Assembly (NCBI RefSeq): GCF_028640845.1 | Contig: NC_080539.1 | Coordinates: 197,510,698 to 197,574,697 of the forward strand | Direction of reading: 5' to 3' | From: Ahaetulla prasina | Taxonomy: Eukaryota > Chordata > Lepidosauria > Squamata > Colubridae | Length of the DNA: 64,000 bases | In this document: in pieces, positions 44,685 to 55,727 of the stretch | Layout of the letters: every line of letters begins with the position of its first letter | Numbering within the stretch: the first letter of the stretch is position 1 | Notes under the pieces: model-generated | Seen by the model: only the letters and a program-made list of their open reading frames with translations | The model's database searches: none | Told to the model about the DNA's origin: nothing | Program-made: the position numbers and the translations under genes

Positions 44685-46508
44685 TCAGAGTTTCTATGTT
44701 TTATTTTCTCTCTAACTGCAGAACTCATTTCTGACAAGAATTAAACATGGTGTGCCAAATTCAACGGGATGAGGTTCACTGACTATAGAGGAGGGTAAGT
44801 TTCAGAAAAGGCACAGCAGGTTAATTTATGTAATTCAGTCCTTGTGATGCTCAGAAGCAAAGAATACCTGTTGAGACTAATTGTGCAACTTTGAACCTGC
44901 CTGAATTACTCCTAGAGCTCTTCCTTACAGCCAGGTAAGGGGCTCTTCACCAGTCCTTGAACTACCCAGAAACACACCAAAATTTGCTGCCACCACAGGC
45001 AATCCCTATCCTGTCACAGACAAGATGCCACCTCATGGTGCTGCCCTTATTTATGATGCAAAGCAGAGATTGGTAAATTCCCCTGGATTTGCTCCCTTTC
45101 CCTTGTGTAAATAGTGGAGGTAGCAAGATGAGAAACAGAGTCTGCGACCTATGTTATGGAAGCACATTACAGGTGTCATCAACAGCTCAACAAGAGGAAT
45201 GATCTCATCAGAAGAAATATCCCTCTGGTTCAGTTTCAATCCAGGAGAAAAACACAGGAAACATGGAGGCTGATTAGAAAGACGGCTTAATGGTGAACAG
45301 AACCACATGGGTTCTGGGAGCTGACCACATGAAGTTGAGAGTGGGTTTTTTTATACCTTCTCTTGGGCTTTGCACTTGAGCTTCCTGTTCCTTTGCAAGA
45401 ATATGTATTCTAGTGGCTGTTGTCAGACTCCTATGGGGCCATGTAGGGGTTATGTAGGGGTCATAGGCAAAGTACAAATCCTAGGTGTTTGTCTGAGCTA
45501 TGTTTGGTTGAAGTTTGGTCTGCTCTGAGGGTGATGCAATATCTGAAATACCCTTAGGCAATTGTGCAATGTAGTGAGCTCTGTGTCTTCTGCTAAATGG
45601 CAGTAAGTTAATCCTATTATGTCTTGAAGGATAATCCAATCATCTTGGAGCTGAAGGTCTTTTGTTCTGTAGATAGGCTGGCCCAGTCTTTCTTAATGGG
45701 CACAAAATATCTGCTGGGGGAAGGAGGGGCTATTAAAAATGAGTCTACTCCTTGCCTCTAAAAAAAAATCTCCATTTCTCATTTAGGGAAATGTAATATT
45801 CTGCCTTTTTAATATTCCTCAAAATATTTCATTCTTCTAGGAGGGGGGTGGCTTCTCACAGTCTGTAATCAGCCTATATCAGGTAATGGTGGGAGAAATA
45901 AACTCAGGATTTTAAACACAGATATATTGCTAGAATCTGGGACTTCCTAGAAGCCGATTGTCTCTATCACCTAGACCTTTTTAGTATCTTCAAGTAAAAG
46001 GATTGTTTGTACTCAAACTATGTTCTTGATTTTCCAGCAACAGCTCTTGAGTCCTAAAGAAAGAGGGAAATATTGCAGAATCTACATGAAATAGAAAAGT
46101 ATTGTGTTTGTGAAACTTGCATAGTTGCATATGAACAGGAGACTGTCTGTAATACAGCACGTAGGCAGAGAAAGTCTGTACGTTTTTGCTGAATAGGCAC
46201 GAGTCGGTTAAATGCCAAATAAGGTATTATGGGGTTTGTGGACTAACGTAAATGTGATTAGTATTTGAAAACAGAGACTCTCCTTTCTACCTCTGAATGT
46301 AACTAATTAATATTCTCTATACCTCAAAGTGTAACTGATCAGTGCTTTCTTTGTCGTTTATACCGGTAAGTGTGCTAAAGTGTAAATGAGTGTGTTCTTG
46401 CCTTATTTAGGATTCCTCTTTTGAGAGAGAGGTAACCCTTTGCTGCTGCCCATCAATAAATGTACTTGTTTGAAGAAAATGTTCTTGCCGTACATCCGTT
46501 ACAGGCAG

Positions 46509-46703
46509 GGGTGGGTTCTACTTATCTTTACTACCGGCTCGCATCATGCCCGTGTGCACATGCTTGCTCCGCTCCCGTGCGCGTGCACCCTTCTGCACAT
46601 GCACAGAAGAGTTTTGATGACATTTGGGTCAGTGGGCAGAGCCTCCCGCTGGTTTAATTACCGGTTCTATAGAACCAGTCCGAACCGGGGGCAACCCACC
46701 ACT
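46509..46703. mobile_element. hAT MITE, family X
   Basis: Ends CAGGGGTGGGTTCTAC / GGGCAACCCACCACTG and the internal ACCGGTTCTATAGAACC palindrome match the family. The putative target duplication is degraded. Confidence 0.8.
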
Positions 46704-46804
46704 GATCCGGTGATTTATTTGATCAGCCATCCCTGAGCTAAGAACCATTGGGTCAAACAATCCTGACACTTCTTCTCAGATATCAAATGGCAAGGAAACA
46801 TCTA

Positions 46805-47193
46805 TTACAGGTAGATATTACAACAGTTCATTTAGTGGCCATTTTAAGTTAACAATGGTGTTGAAAAAAGTGACATGACTGTTTTTCACAGTTATGACCT
46901 TTGTAGCATCCCAATGGTCACGTGTTCAAAATTCAGTAGCTTGGCAACTGGTTCATACTGTATTTATGACCATTGCAGAGTCTCAAGCTCACGTGATCTC
47001 TTTTGCGAACTGAGTCAAGGGGGAAACCAGATTCACTTAACAAACCAGGTTGCTAACTTATCAACTGCAGTGATTCACTAATAACTGAGGCAAGGAAGAT
47101 TGTAAAATGGAGCAAAACTCATTTGACAAATGTCTCACTTAAATAACATAAATTTTGGACTCAGTTGTGATCATAAGTCGAGGACTACCTGTA
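46805..47193. mobile_element. Palindromic MITE, family P, copy 2
   Basis: Starts TACAGGTAGATATT and ends AAGTCGAGGACTACCTGTA. The two halves are partly inverted copies (CATTTAGTGGCC..ACTTAAATAAC). TA flanks suggest a Tc/mariner-type mobiliser. No coding capacity. Confidence 0.82.
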
Positions 47194-47632
47194 ATTACTG
47201 CAGTAATGGAGGATGGGAATGGGGAGCAAGAAACTAGGGTTTAGCCATCTAATAAAACTTACTCTGATCTGACACAGTTCTTTGCACGGGTAAATTCAAA
47301 GAGAGCCTGGCAGTCAGCTGACAGCTGCAATATCTTCTATTCCAGAAGAGCACTGAATGTTTGCCTAAAAGCAGGATCAACATTAGAAGGCATGTAGAGT
47401 TGCGTATGTGTGTGTGAGAGAGAGAGTGCTTCTCACCCCACTCCTGCTTCATTGGATGGATGCCCTCACTGACTTCATTGATCAGCTCTCCTTGGAATGA
47501 TCTGATCTTTAAACTAGGGATTCCACTGCCCAGAGAAGAATGGTTCTCAAAAGACACTAGAAGGGGATTGGAGGGAAGATAGCATAGCCACACTAGCCTA
47601 AAGGGATTAGTGGGCTTTTGTATGTTTATTCA

Positions 47633-47847
47633 TATGCCTTTGACTCAGTACTGATTCCCGACTACCTGAACAAGTCACTGGAGTTTTCTTGGAAAGATTT
47701 CAGAAATGGCTTGCTGTTACCTCCTTCCCAGGACTGAGATATCGGTCGAAGGTCACCCAGCTGTCTTCATGCCTAAAATGGGACTAGAACTCATAGTCTC
47801 CTGGTTTCTAGCCTGATGGCTTTAGCCACTGCACCAGACTGTATAAA
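47633..47847 (-). mobile_element. tRNA-derived SINE, family 1, copy d
   Basis: Reverse copy with CCTTTGACTCAGTACTG, GGTCACCCAGCTGTCTTCAT, then GGGACTAGAACTCATAGTC (B-box region) and GGCTTTAGCCACTGCACCA (A-box region). Nearly full length. Confidence 0.85.
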
Positions 47848-49270
47848 AGGGATTGGTAGGGGGCTGCTATCCCATCCCCGGGGGTTCCACATCCGAATCA
47901 CCAATAGGATGCAAAATCTACATTAGGATGAGAAACAACTTATTTTACTTTAACATGAATACAACTAAGGATGATTTAAGGCTGCCTGGATGAAAGCAAA
48001 GTCATGCAGATACCACAAAGGAAGAGGTTGTCAGGGCATGTCTGTGGCCCATTTAGCTAGTGAGAAAATGAAATGTCATTTTTCCTTGTTTCACTGATGG
48101 AAAAAGTGAACTGTTATTCAGTATATAATTTACTCAAAGTATTCCAACAGGAATTGGAGAATGGGGAGACAAAACATGTTGTAGTGGCCCAAGTTTATTT
48201 CCTGAAACATCAATCAATCCATTTGATTCCAAACCACCCTATCCAGTTATTTCTCTCTCCTTGGTCAATACGGAAAATAATACTGCCATCCTCCCAGTCT
48301 CAGCTTTCAAACTGGGCTATAGAGACTGTTCAATAGGATGGCTCTGTCCAATCCCCAGAACAAAACATAACATTACAAAAGTCACAGGATCACAGGAAAA
48401 ATAAAATATAGCAGCATGAACTACACTACTGCCAGATATTTTATTTGTTTGAAAATGTTAAAAAGCCTGGGAACCTAGTGAGGTAGCAGCTCTCATAAAA
48501 TTCTGCAAAGGATCTGTAGAATCTTCTCATTTGCCATCTAGTTGCTGGAATTTGGTTGTTAAGTTCTTGTAAATAGTTTCCAGTTATCTAAAAGGGTTAA
48601 CATTAGGAAATTGAATGACTGACAGATGAAAACTATTCAGCAATGCACGTAGTTAAGACTTATGGATATACTAAGTCTTGATTGCAAAAATCCAGCCCAA
48701 AATTATCTGCTACCAGTGTTTGTGTTACTATTGATTGGCAGCCTTATAATGAAATATATAAAAAATTTAAGCTTCAAAAATATTTTTCAAATCATCCTAT
48801 TTACTATTAAAATTGTACCTTCATTTTTAGTCCAATCAAACTTCAATTTTAAAGAAGCAATATCAGGTAGCAAATAAAAATTATAATACGTTCTCCTGTG
48901 TGCCAAGGTCTTTTCTGAAAAAAGCTTTTACTCTGGTCATTGCTAGAGTTGGAATATTTTACTTTTTAATTTATGTATTTAATTTATAAAATATAAATTT
49001 ACATCTTTGTCTCTTGTGCCACATAGTTCCTGTACTGCCTCTCCCATTGTTTCAGAAGTTCACACTTTTTCTTTGGTGATATTTACTTTTTGAATAGAGC
49101 CCTTGGTATAATCACATTAAGACTGAAAGTGACTCTGATCTTAAATAAGAGTCCCTTGTCCTTGCTGGTCCCAGCTGAACCTACCTGGAAGGCAAATTAG
49201 AATTTGCAAGATGTCAGACTCTCCTCCCATTTAAAGCTGAACAGCTGAATGCTTTAACATATTCATGATG
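47848..49270. other. Anonymous DNA, no gene seen
   Basis: AT-rich, no supported gene or named repeat; the boundary with the copia element is uncertain. Confidence 0.45.
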
Positions 49271-50730
49271 CTTTCTATCTCTATTATGTCCTCGCCTCCT
49301 GCTTCAGTTTCTACTCTCACGGCTACAAACACTACTAGTACCATTGCTACTACTGCTGCTGGAACTGCTCCTAATTTCATTTTCTAATGGCTCTGTACAC
49401 GCTGTCTCATTATTTTTCCTTACATACTGTTCACCATCTCTTGTCTGAATACTTTCACTTTCTCTTTTCACTAGCTCAGTTTCCTCAGTTTGGTTTATCT
49501 GTCTGCCTCACATTCTCTTTAACTTTGGCTTCCTCCATTTATCTTGTTTTTCCTTAGGCAGTGACCATGACCACATCTCTTGGTACTGATGAGGTTCATA
49601 CCAAACACCACATTTGCAAGAGGTATACCTTTATTACACTTTTCAGGTCTCCTAGGTATAACTCTGTTTCTTTGCCTTGAGCTTTTCTTACTTACAGGAT
49701 ACAATTTGACTCCTTACAAACAGCGCAATCTAAATATGCACTGCATTTCTTTATCCTAAATCCCTCAGCTAGGTCTGGCATTTTCTGCAGTACTCTAAAA
49801 TTTGCATGCCCCAATTTCCTGTGCAATAAATATACACCATTGTCATGTGTTGGGAGTGTTTGTAAGTGTTCGTGCACAACCATTCTCCTGCCTTCCTAGA
49901 ATGTACAGATCATCCTTCTTAACCCCTCGTGCATGAATTCTTCCACCTTTCCTGATGGAATACTGTCCTCCTGCAAACAGTATTTCCTACCCTTGACTGT
50001 CTAACCTGGAAATACTTAACAGATTATGATTAATTCAGGTATATACAATACCTTGTCTAATGTTTCCCCAATCTCAGGTACATAGACGTTACCTTTACCT
50101 TTACCTTTACCTTTAACAGCATACCATTTGTTAAACAAATTAACAAATGTTTGCTTAGCTGGTCTTAAGCCAGAAAACATTCATGGATTATTAGCAATAT
50201 GCTGACTCACCCCATTGTCCAATACCCAAGTGTTCCTGGTGTTTTCCGACAGGGAAAACAATGATGAAGAACTATTCCTCATGTGTTGAGTAGCCCTACA
50301 CCCTTGTCTCTCTGCTCCTCTGTTTCTCCTCTCAGAGCAGCATCTCTGGAAATGCTCTGTATAATCACATGTGTAGCACCAGTTCACCGTGTAAACAGTC
50401 TCAGCTGCTCTGCCAGCATTCTGGGATTTTGCAGATGTTGGCCTGTGCTGAGCATTATCTCCTCCCTTTCCTAGTTGCCTCTCCAGTCATTTCTGTTCTT
50501 CCTCCAACAATTGGCCACTCAAATGCGCCATGATTAAGTCCCTCTCTTGTATGGACTCTAAGATAGTTACAAGAATGTCCCATGAAGTGTCTAACAAACT
50601 CAGCACCACATACACCTTGTGTGCCTCAGTAAATCTCATTCCTCTTTCCTCTAGCTCTAGGACTGTCTTTCTCATAACCTGCAGATGTGTGGATACATCT
50701 CTCCTCCGGCTTCAGTTGTGCTTTAACTAA
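49271..50730 (-). pseudogene. Ty1/copia gag-pol remnant (late gag, protease, pre-integrase)
   Basis: Reading down the minus strand: late gag (ELEERGMRFTEAHKVYVVLS, ending QLLEEEQ at 50490), a CCHC zinc knuckle CYTCDYTEHFQRCC at about 50370, the protease site WVLDNGVSQHIAN (copia norm is LDSGAS, so Ser to Asn and Ala to Val at the catalytic triplet), a Lys-Gly repeat coded by (AAAGGT)n at 50089-50115, then GAG-pre-integrase LLHRKLGHANFRVLQ and the CAVCKESN zinc-binding pair. Frameshifts and stops show a dead copy. RT and RNase H are not seen. Confidence 0.8.
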
Positions 50731-51143
50731 ACTAAACCAGCTATGGATACCTGAACAGACTTGTAAGTGGATCATAAGCTTCCTAACAAACAGGAAGCAG
50801 CAGGTGAATCTAAGCAAAATCACATTAGATACCTGTACAATTAGCACAGGGCTTCCCCCCAAGGCTGTGTGCTTTCCCCACTTCTCTCTGTATACCAATG
50901 GCTGCATCTCTAACAATCCATCTGTTAAACTACTGAAGTTCGCAGATGACACAACAGTGATTGGTCTCATTCAAGACAATGATGAATCTGCATACAGACA
51001 GGAGGCTGAACAACTAGCCTCGTGGTGTGACTGGAACAATCCGGAACTGAACACACTCAAAATCGCAGAAATGGTGATAGACTTTAAGAGAAATCCTTCC
51101 ATACTTCCACCTCTTACAATACTAGACAACAGTATCAACAGTA

Positions 51144-51482
51144 AAGGTAAAGATAAAGATTCCCCTCGCACATACGTGCTAGTCGTTGCCACTCTAGGCG
51201 GCGGTACTCATCTCCATTTCAGAGCTGAAGAGCCAGCGCTGTCCAAAGACGTCTCCGTGGTCATGTGGCTGGCATGACTCAACGCCAAAGACGCACGGAA
51301 CGCTGTTACCCTCCCTATTTTTTCTACTTGCATTTTTACGTGCTTTCAAAACTGCTAGGTTGGCAGAAGCTGGGACAAGTAACGGGAGCTCACCCCATTA
51401 TCCAGCAGCACTAGGGATTCGAACCACTGAGCTGCCGACCTTTCGATCGACAAGCTCAACGTCCTAGCCCCTGAGCCACCAC
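51144..51482 (-). mobile_element. Full-length Sauria-type SINE
   Basis: Minus strand: tRNA-like head GGTGGCTCAGGGGCTAGGAC with B-box GGTTCGAATCC, body with CTTGTCCCAGCTTCTGCCAA and CATGCCAGCCACATGACCAC, and a (CTTTAC)n tail. A perfect 12-bp target duplication GTATCAACAGTA lies at 51132-51143 and 51483-51494. Sauria SINEs are mobilised by Bov-B LINEs, none of which is visible here. Confidence 0.93.
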
Positions 51483-52254
51483 GTATCAACAGTAGAGACC
51501 TTCAAATTTCTAGGTTCCACCATATCGCAAGATCTAAAATGGACAGCTAACTTCAAAAACATCATCAAAAAAGGACAACAAAGAATGTTCTTTCTGCACC
51601 AACTCAGAAAGCTCAAACTGCCCAAGGAGCTGCTGATACAGTTCTACAGAGGAATTATTGAGTCTGTCATCTGCACCTCTATAACTGTCTGGTTTGGTTC
51701 CACAACCCAACAAGACAGACACAGACTTCAGAGGATAATTAGAACTGCAGAAAAACAATTGCTACCAACCTGCTTTCCATTGAGGACCTGTATACTGATG
51801 AGTCAAAAAGAGGGCTGTGAAAATATTTACAGACTCCCTCACATCCTGGACATAAACTGTTTCAACTCCTACCCTCAAAATGACACTACAGAGCACTGCA
51901 CACCAGAACAACTAGACACAAGAACAGTTTCTTCCCGAACGCCATCACTCTGCTAAACAAATAATTCCCTCAACACTGTCAAACTATTTACTGAATCTGC
52001 ACTACTATTAATCTTCTCATCATTCCCATCACCCATCTCCTTCCACTTATGACTGTATGATTGTAATGTTGTTGCTTGTATCCTTACGATTGATATTGAT
52101 ATTGTTTCCTGATTGCTTATTTGTTCCCTATGACTATCATTAAGTGTTGTACCTTAGAATTCTTGATGAACATATCTTTTCTTTTATGTACACTGAGAGC
52201 ATATGCACCAAGACAAATTTCTTGTGTGTCCAATCACACTTGGCCAATAAAAAA

Positions 52255-52300
52255 TTCTGTTCTGTTCTGTTCTGTTCTGTTCTGTTCTGTTCTGTTCTGT
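52255..52300 (+). repeat. (TTCTG)n microsatellite at a LINE 3' end
   Basis: Nine TTCTG units directly after the AATAAAAA of the Rex1-like LINE, the same position at which other copies carry TTCTA. Confidence 0.95.
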
Positions 52301-52305
52301 TCTAC

Positions 52306-53013
52306 AGTCTCCTTATCGGCAACACTTTATTGCCCGCAGTCTCTCTAACATACACACTGCACAACGCCTCCCAGCACTCTTTCATAGACAGGTATGGTGG
52401 CCTGCCAGCGGCCAGCAGAGCTGGCAGCAGATTCGGACAGTGAGGAGGTTGGGGAGGAACGTGGGCCAGTCCTGGAGTCTGGGGAAGTCTCGGACGATGG
52501 CTCTGAGTCAGAGGCAGAGAGGGGGCCAAGGCCATCTGGTAGTTCTTTGCTGCCGCCGGAGTCTCCGGAGTCTCCGGAGTCTGACATCAGCGAGGCAGAA
52601 GAACAGCATGAGCTTGTTCCCAGTGTGCACATGCACAGAGCTGCCAGGAGACAGGAACAATTAATGAAACAGGGTTGTCTTGGGAGTAAGGCTTGGAGAT
52701 GACATATAAGACATAAAAGAGAAGAGAATGGGATGTGAGTTTTTGCAGGAAGCAATTAGTTCATCTGGCTGATTCAAGATTTGAAAATTCTGTTTGTGAC
52801 TCTGTGCCAAGTTTGGCCAAGCCCTGCGTCTGGAAATTAGCTCTTTGGCAGCGTTCCATGTGAGATAGGTGGGTGTTGATAACCTTCCTCTGAAAGACTA
52901 TTTATCAAGTCTTGCGGACTATAAATGAAAATAATTTACAGCTGTATGAATTAAAGAGGTTTGCTGGAAGTAAGTTTGTGCTGTTTAATTTTTAAGGAAG
53001 CCTAGGTCAGAAC
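52306..53013. mobile_element. LTR-like block inside the copia element
   Basis: GC-rich sequence between the LINE tail and copia gag, with ends that read TGTTCTACAG at left and GTCAGAACA at right. Open frames rich in Ser/Glu/Asp on both strands come from GAG/TCC repeats (CCGGAGTCT three times at about 52558) and are not genes. Resembles LTR sequence, but strand and ends are uncertain and no target duplication was found. Confidence 0.4.
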
Positions 53014-53276
53014 AACTGGAGACTCCTCACATGTGTCAGCTGATTGTCCTCTAAAGCCAGAATTATGCTGGCTAATGCCTTTTCATTTCTTCTCCAGTCT
53101 CCATCATCCAGGACTGCTGGTGGATTAGTAACTATAGTCCACAACTCCTCCCTTTGCAGGTACATCTCCATCTTTACACTACAGGAAAGGTAGTTTGTCT
53201 CATTCAGCCGAGACACCATGAAACCTCCTGCCATTATGCTGATAGAAGCCATGTTACCTGTTTCCATTACAAGCAC
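53007..53276 (-). pseudogene. Ty1/copia gag, N-terminal part
   Basis: ATG at 53276 opens METGNMASISIMAGG..RLNETNYLSCSVKMEMYLQREE, the DUF4219/UBN2-type copia gag start (NYxxW normally; here W is C). Runs through DDGDWRRNEKALASI and DNQLTHVRSL, then breaks off at the block at 52306-53013. Confidence 0.8.
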
Positions 53277-53380
53277 TAACCACTAAAGAACCACGATGCA
53301 CAACCCCTCTGCCTCTGGTGCAAGCTTTCACTGAGTTTTCCTTCTCTCTGGTTTCTCTAGTCACTCTGGCCTTCTCTCTG

Positions 53381-53396
53381 GACTGGGCCTATGACC
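53381..53396 (-). other. Copia primer-binding site, initiator-tRNA type
   Basis: GGTCATAGGCCCAGTC on the minus strand corresponds to GGTTATGGGCCCAGTC, the complement of the anticodon-stem region of initiator tRNA-Met used as an internal half-tRNA primer by copia-type elements. Two mismatches. It lies 105 bp before the gag ATG, next to the LTR. Confidence 0.6.
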
Positions 53397-53805
53397 TATC
53401 AGAGTGTGCATAGTGTGACTATTTTGAGACAACCCAGGAGCAAAATACAGTAAACATAGGTTTATCTTTCAAATAGTGGTTTATCTACAAGGAATATGTA
53501 CATACACATACTAGGCAAAGTCAGGCAATCAATCATCAACTATAGCATGGAAGCACAGAGAGAGAGAGATGCCCCAACAAGGTCTCTCTTATAATACAGA
53601 GTCAAATAACCCTGCTGATTCCTTACTACCACTGCATCATCATTACCATATTACAGCATTACAACATTACAGCAGCTGATCAGCTATTAAATCATCATTA
53701 CCCTGACACAAGATACTCAAAGGAGCAGCTGCTATGAACTGTCTCATTTCAAATAAAGACAGCAGTAAGAGTTAAGCTTCTGAGGTTGATCTTGATATTG
53801 CCACA
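53397..53805 (-). mobile_element. Copia 5' LTR (approximate)
   Basis: Minus strand from TGTGGCAATATCAAG to the primer-binding site, about 409 bp, with a TATTATAAG promoter motif at about 53590 and two GATAAACC polyadenylation-like motifs at 53464-53490. The 3' LTR is not recognised in the window, so the ends rest on position and motif only. Confidence 0.5.
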
Positions 53806-53841
53806 CCTTGATGAAGAAGGTATCATCCTTCAACCCCAAAT

Positions 53842-54012
53842 CAGTGGTGGTATTCAGCCAGTTCTGTCCAGTTCAGGCGAATCGGTAGCAGTGGCTGCGG
53901 GAGGCTCTGCCCACCCTCCCGGATGTCATCACATCCTGTTTTTGATACTCTGAGCGTGTGCATGTGCTCACATTTGTGAACCAGTAGTGAAGGTAAGTGA
54001 CTACCACCCCTG
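53842..54012. mobile_element. hAT MITE, family X, 171 bp
   Basis: CAGTGGTGGTATTCAGC / GTGACTACCACCCCTG ends; target duplication CCCCAAAT (53834-53841) and CCCTAAAT (54013-54020), 7 of 8. Confidence 0.87.
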
Positions 54013-54020
54013 CCCTAAAT

Positions 54021-54687
54021 TATGAGTCTTTAGCTAAGAACAGAAACCAGTCAGCTGCAATACCTTATTTTTAGCTCGCCAAAGCTGTTCAATGCTCCTA
54101 TTCCATTCATTTATTGTTACTGACAATGGATCATTCTAATGAGGCCCTATTCTACTGAAGGGTTGTATTCAGAATACAATTACCACCATCTCTATTGTAC
54201 AGTTTGTTATCAGTCATCCTTTCCTGATCCTACACATCAATGGCCTGTTACCCAGGACAATAATTCCCAGAATTTCTGAGAAGAATAACCAACCCTCTCT
54301 CCCCCTCAGATTCTTGTTCTTTTCATCACACTGTTCTGGCCAGCTTAGATACAGTCTCTCAAAGGATTTTAGCTGCATCCAAGATGATTATTTAAAAATT
54401 AAAATAGTCCAAAAAAATAAAAACAATAAATGTGAATTTATGTATACTTTTTAATTTTGGCAGATTAACTCATTCTATTGGCCCGAAATAAGGCAAATAT
54501 ACATCTGGCATCATCTCATTTGTCATGCCGCCTTCTTTTTTTTTTAAAAAAGTTTCTTTCATACAGGTCCAGTCATCTACCACAGAGGGGTGCTGTCGAT
54601 CCCTTTTTGAATCTGAAATATGTCTGTCTCAGTTTAAGAGTGAAAAAAAAGCATACTCTGTGTGTGTGTTTAATAACAATTTAATAG

Positions 54688-54747
<60 letters not shown>

Positions 54748-55727
54748 CTCCAGGTTAATCATTAAAATGTAAGAAAACATAACATGTGAAAAACATATAT
54801 GCAATGCATTCAGGAAGTATCTACAGACTCATCCAGATTTTTTGCCGATGATGGTCCCCCTTTTGCATCTCACTTGCTTTCTGGTATTTGCCAGGTCTTT
54901 TAAGATGAAAATGCCTCATATATCAGGGGGTTTTTTGGGGTGGGGGGGGACAGTGGGATGAGAGGAACTTTTTTCTTCAAAGTCACCTTGAGATTGAGCT
55001 CTGACTACATATAGTTTTTTCCCACTCTCCTTCCTCATGTCCAAGCTGACATTACAACAAAGTCAGGAGAATGGCTGGCTGGGCTTGAGCCACTTTTGTG
55101 TGGTTGGGGAGATGAAATGGTAAAGGGGAGGAAATCGCCTCTAGCAGTTTGGAGAAATACCCCTGCAGAAAGGCTGTTGATGAGTCCTGTGAAAATGGCT
55201 GTTTTTAATTGGAAACTTGGAACCTACTTAAGCTTCCATTCCAAATTCTTCTACGTATTCCTCTCATAGAGACATGGGTGTTCCTTTTATCAACAATGTC
55301 AAAATGAGTTCTTTCTCAGCTACAATTATAACAAGTATAAAACCAAAAAGAGTACATGTAAATTGTAGGATCCAATCTGGGTCGGTCACCAGGACCAGAG
55401 ATTTTGTCTTCTGGCCTTTTGGATTCATGCTAGCGCTCTTCTTAAGCGAGCTTCTCTCTAGCTTGTACATGTAAATTGCTGAAGCCAATCTGCTCACAAA
55501 GAAAGGACTGCTCTTATACCACAATGGGTCTCTTATCAGGAGGAACAGGTTTAGCATTTCCAGAGGTTCAGAAATCTTCTGTTACAATAACTTAAGAAGC
55601 TTTTGATGGTCAGGAGTGTACAAGATGAATATAAATAGAGGATTGCTGTTTAGTTTGTACAGGTTTAGCAAACACTGTGCAAGTTTGCAAAATCACTGCC
55701 AGAATTGTTATCAGAGCAATCGGATTT
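54021..55727. other. Anonymous DNA, no gene seen
   Basis: Contains the TG array; otherwise no feature supported. Confidence 0.45.
54691..54746. repeat. (TG)n microsatellite
   Basis: About 27 uninterrupted TG units. Confidence 0.95.

Larger units (their letters stand above)
43601..46506. other. Anonymous DNA with two CTCF-like motifs
   Basis: No gene or named repeat recognised other than the motifs listed separately. Looks largely single-copy. Confidence 0.45.
50731..52303 (+). mobile_element. Rex1-like LINE family A, RT to 3' end
   Basis: Encodes the RT from WIISFLTNRKQQVNL through KLLKFADDTTVIGL (FADD catalytic box), then FKFLGSTISQDLKW, FYRGIIESVICTSITVWFGS and RLQRIIRTAEKQLLP, with frame breaks. 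The 3' UTR contains TGTCCAATCACACTTGGCC and AATAAAAAATTCTG, then nine TTCTG units. 5'-truncated inside the RT where it meets copia gag. It belongs to the CR1-group LINEs; Rex1 is my best placement. Confidence 0.82.

Noticed and set aside
47249..47593. 114-residue minus-strand frame
   Set aside because: No signal, Ig or other motif pattern despite its position upstream of ICOS.
50089..50115. (TTTACC)n as a SINE tail
   Set aside because: In the copia frame it reads Lys-Gly repeats between recognisable protease-region residues, with no SINE body next to it.
52345..52755. Acidic Ser/Asp/Glu frame of 100-136 residues
   Set aside because: LTR-like sequence between two mobile elements, open in opposite strands, with simple CCGGAGTCT repeats; no conserved domain.
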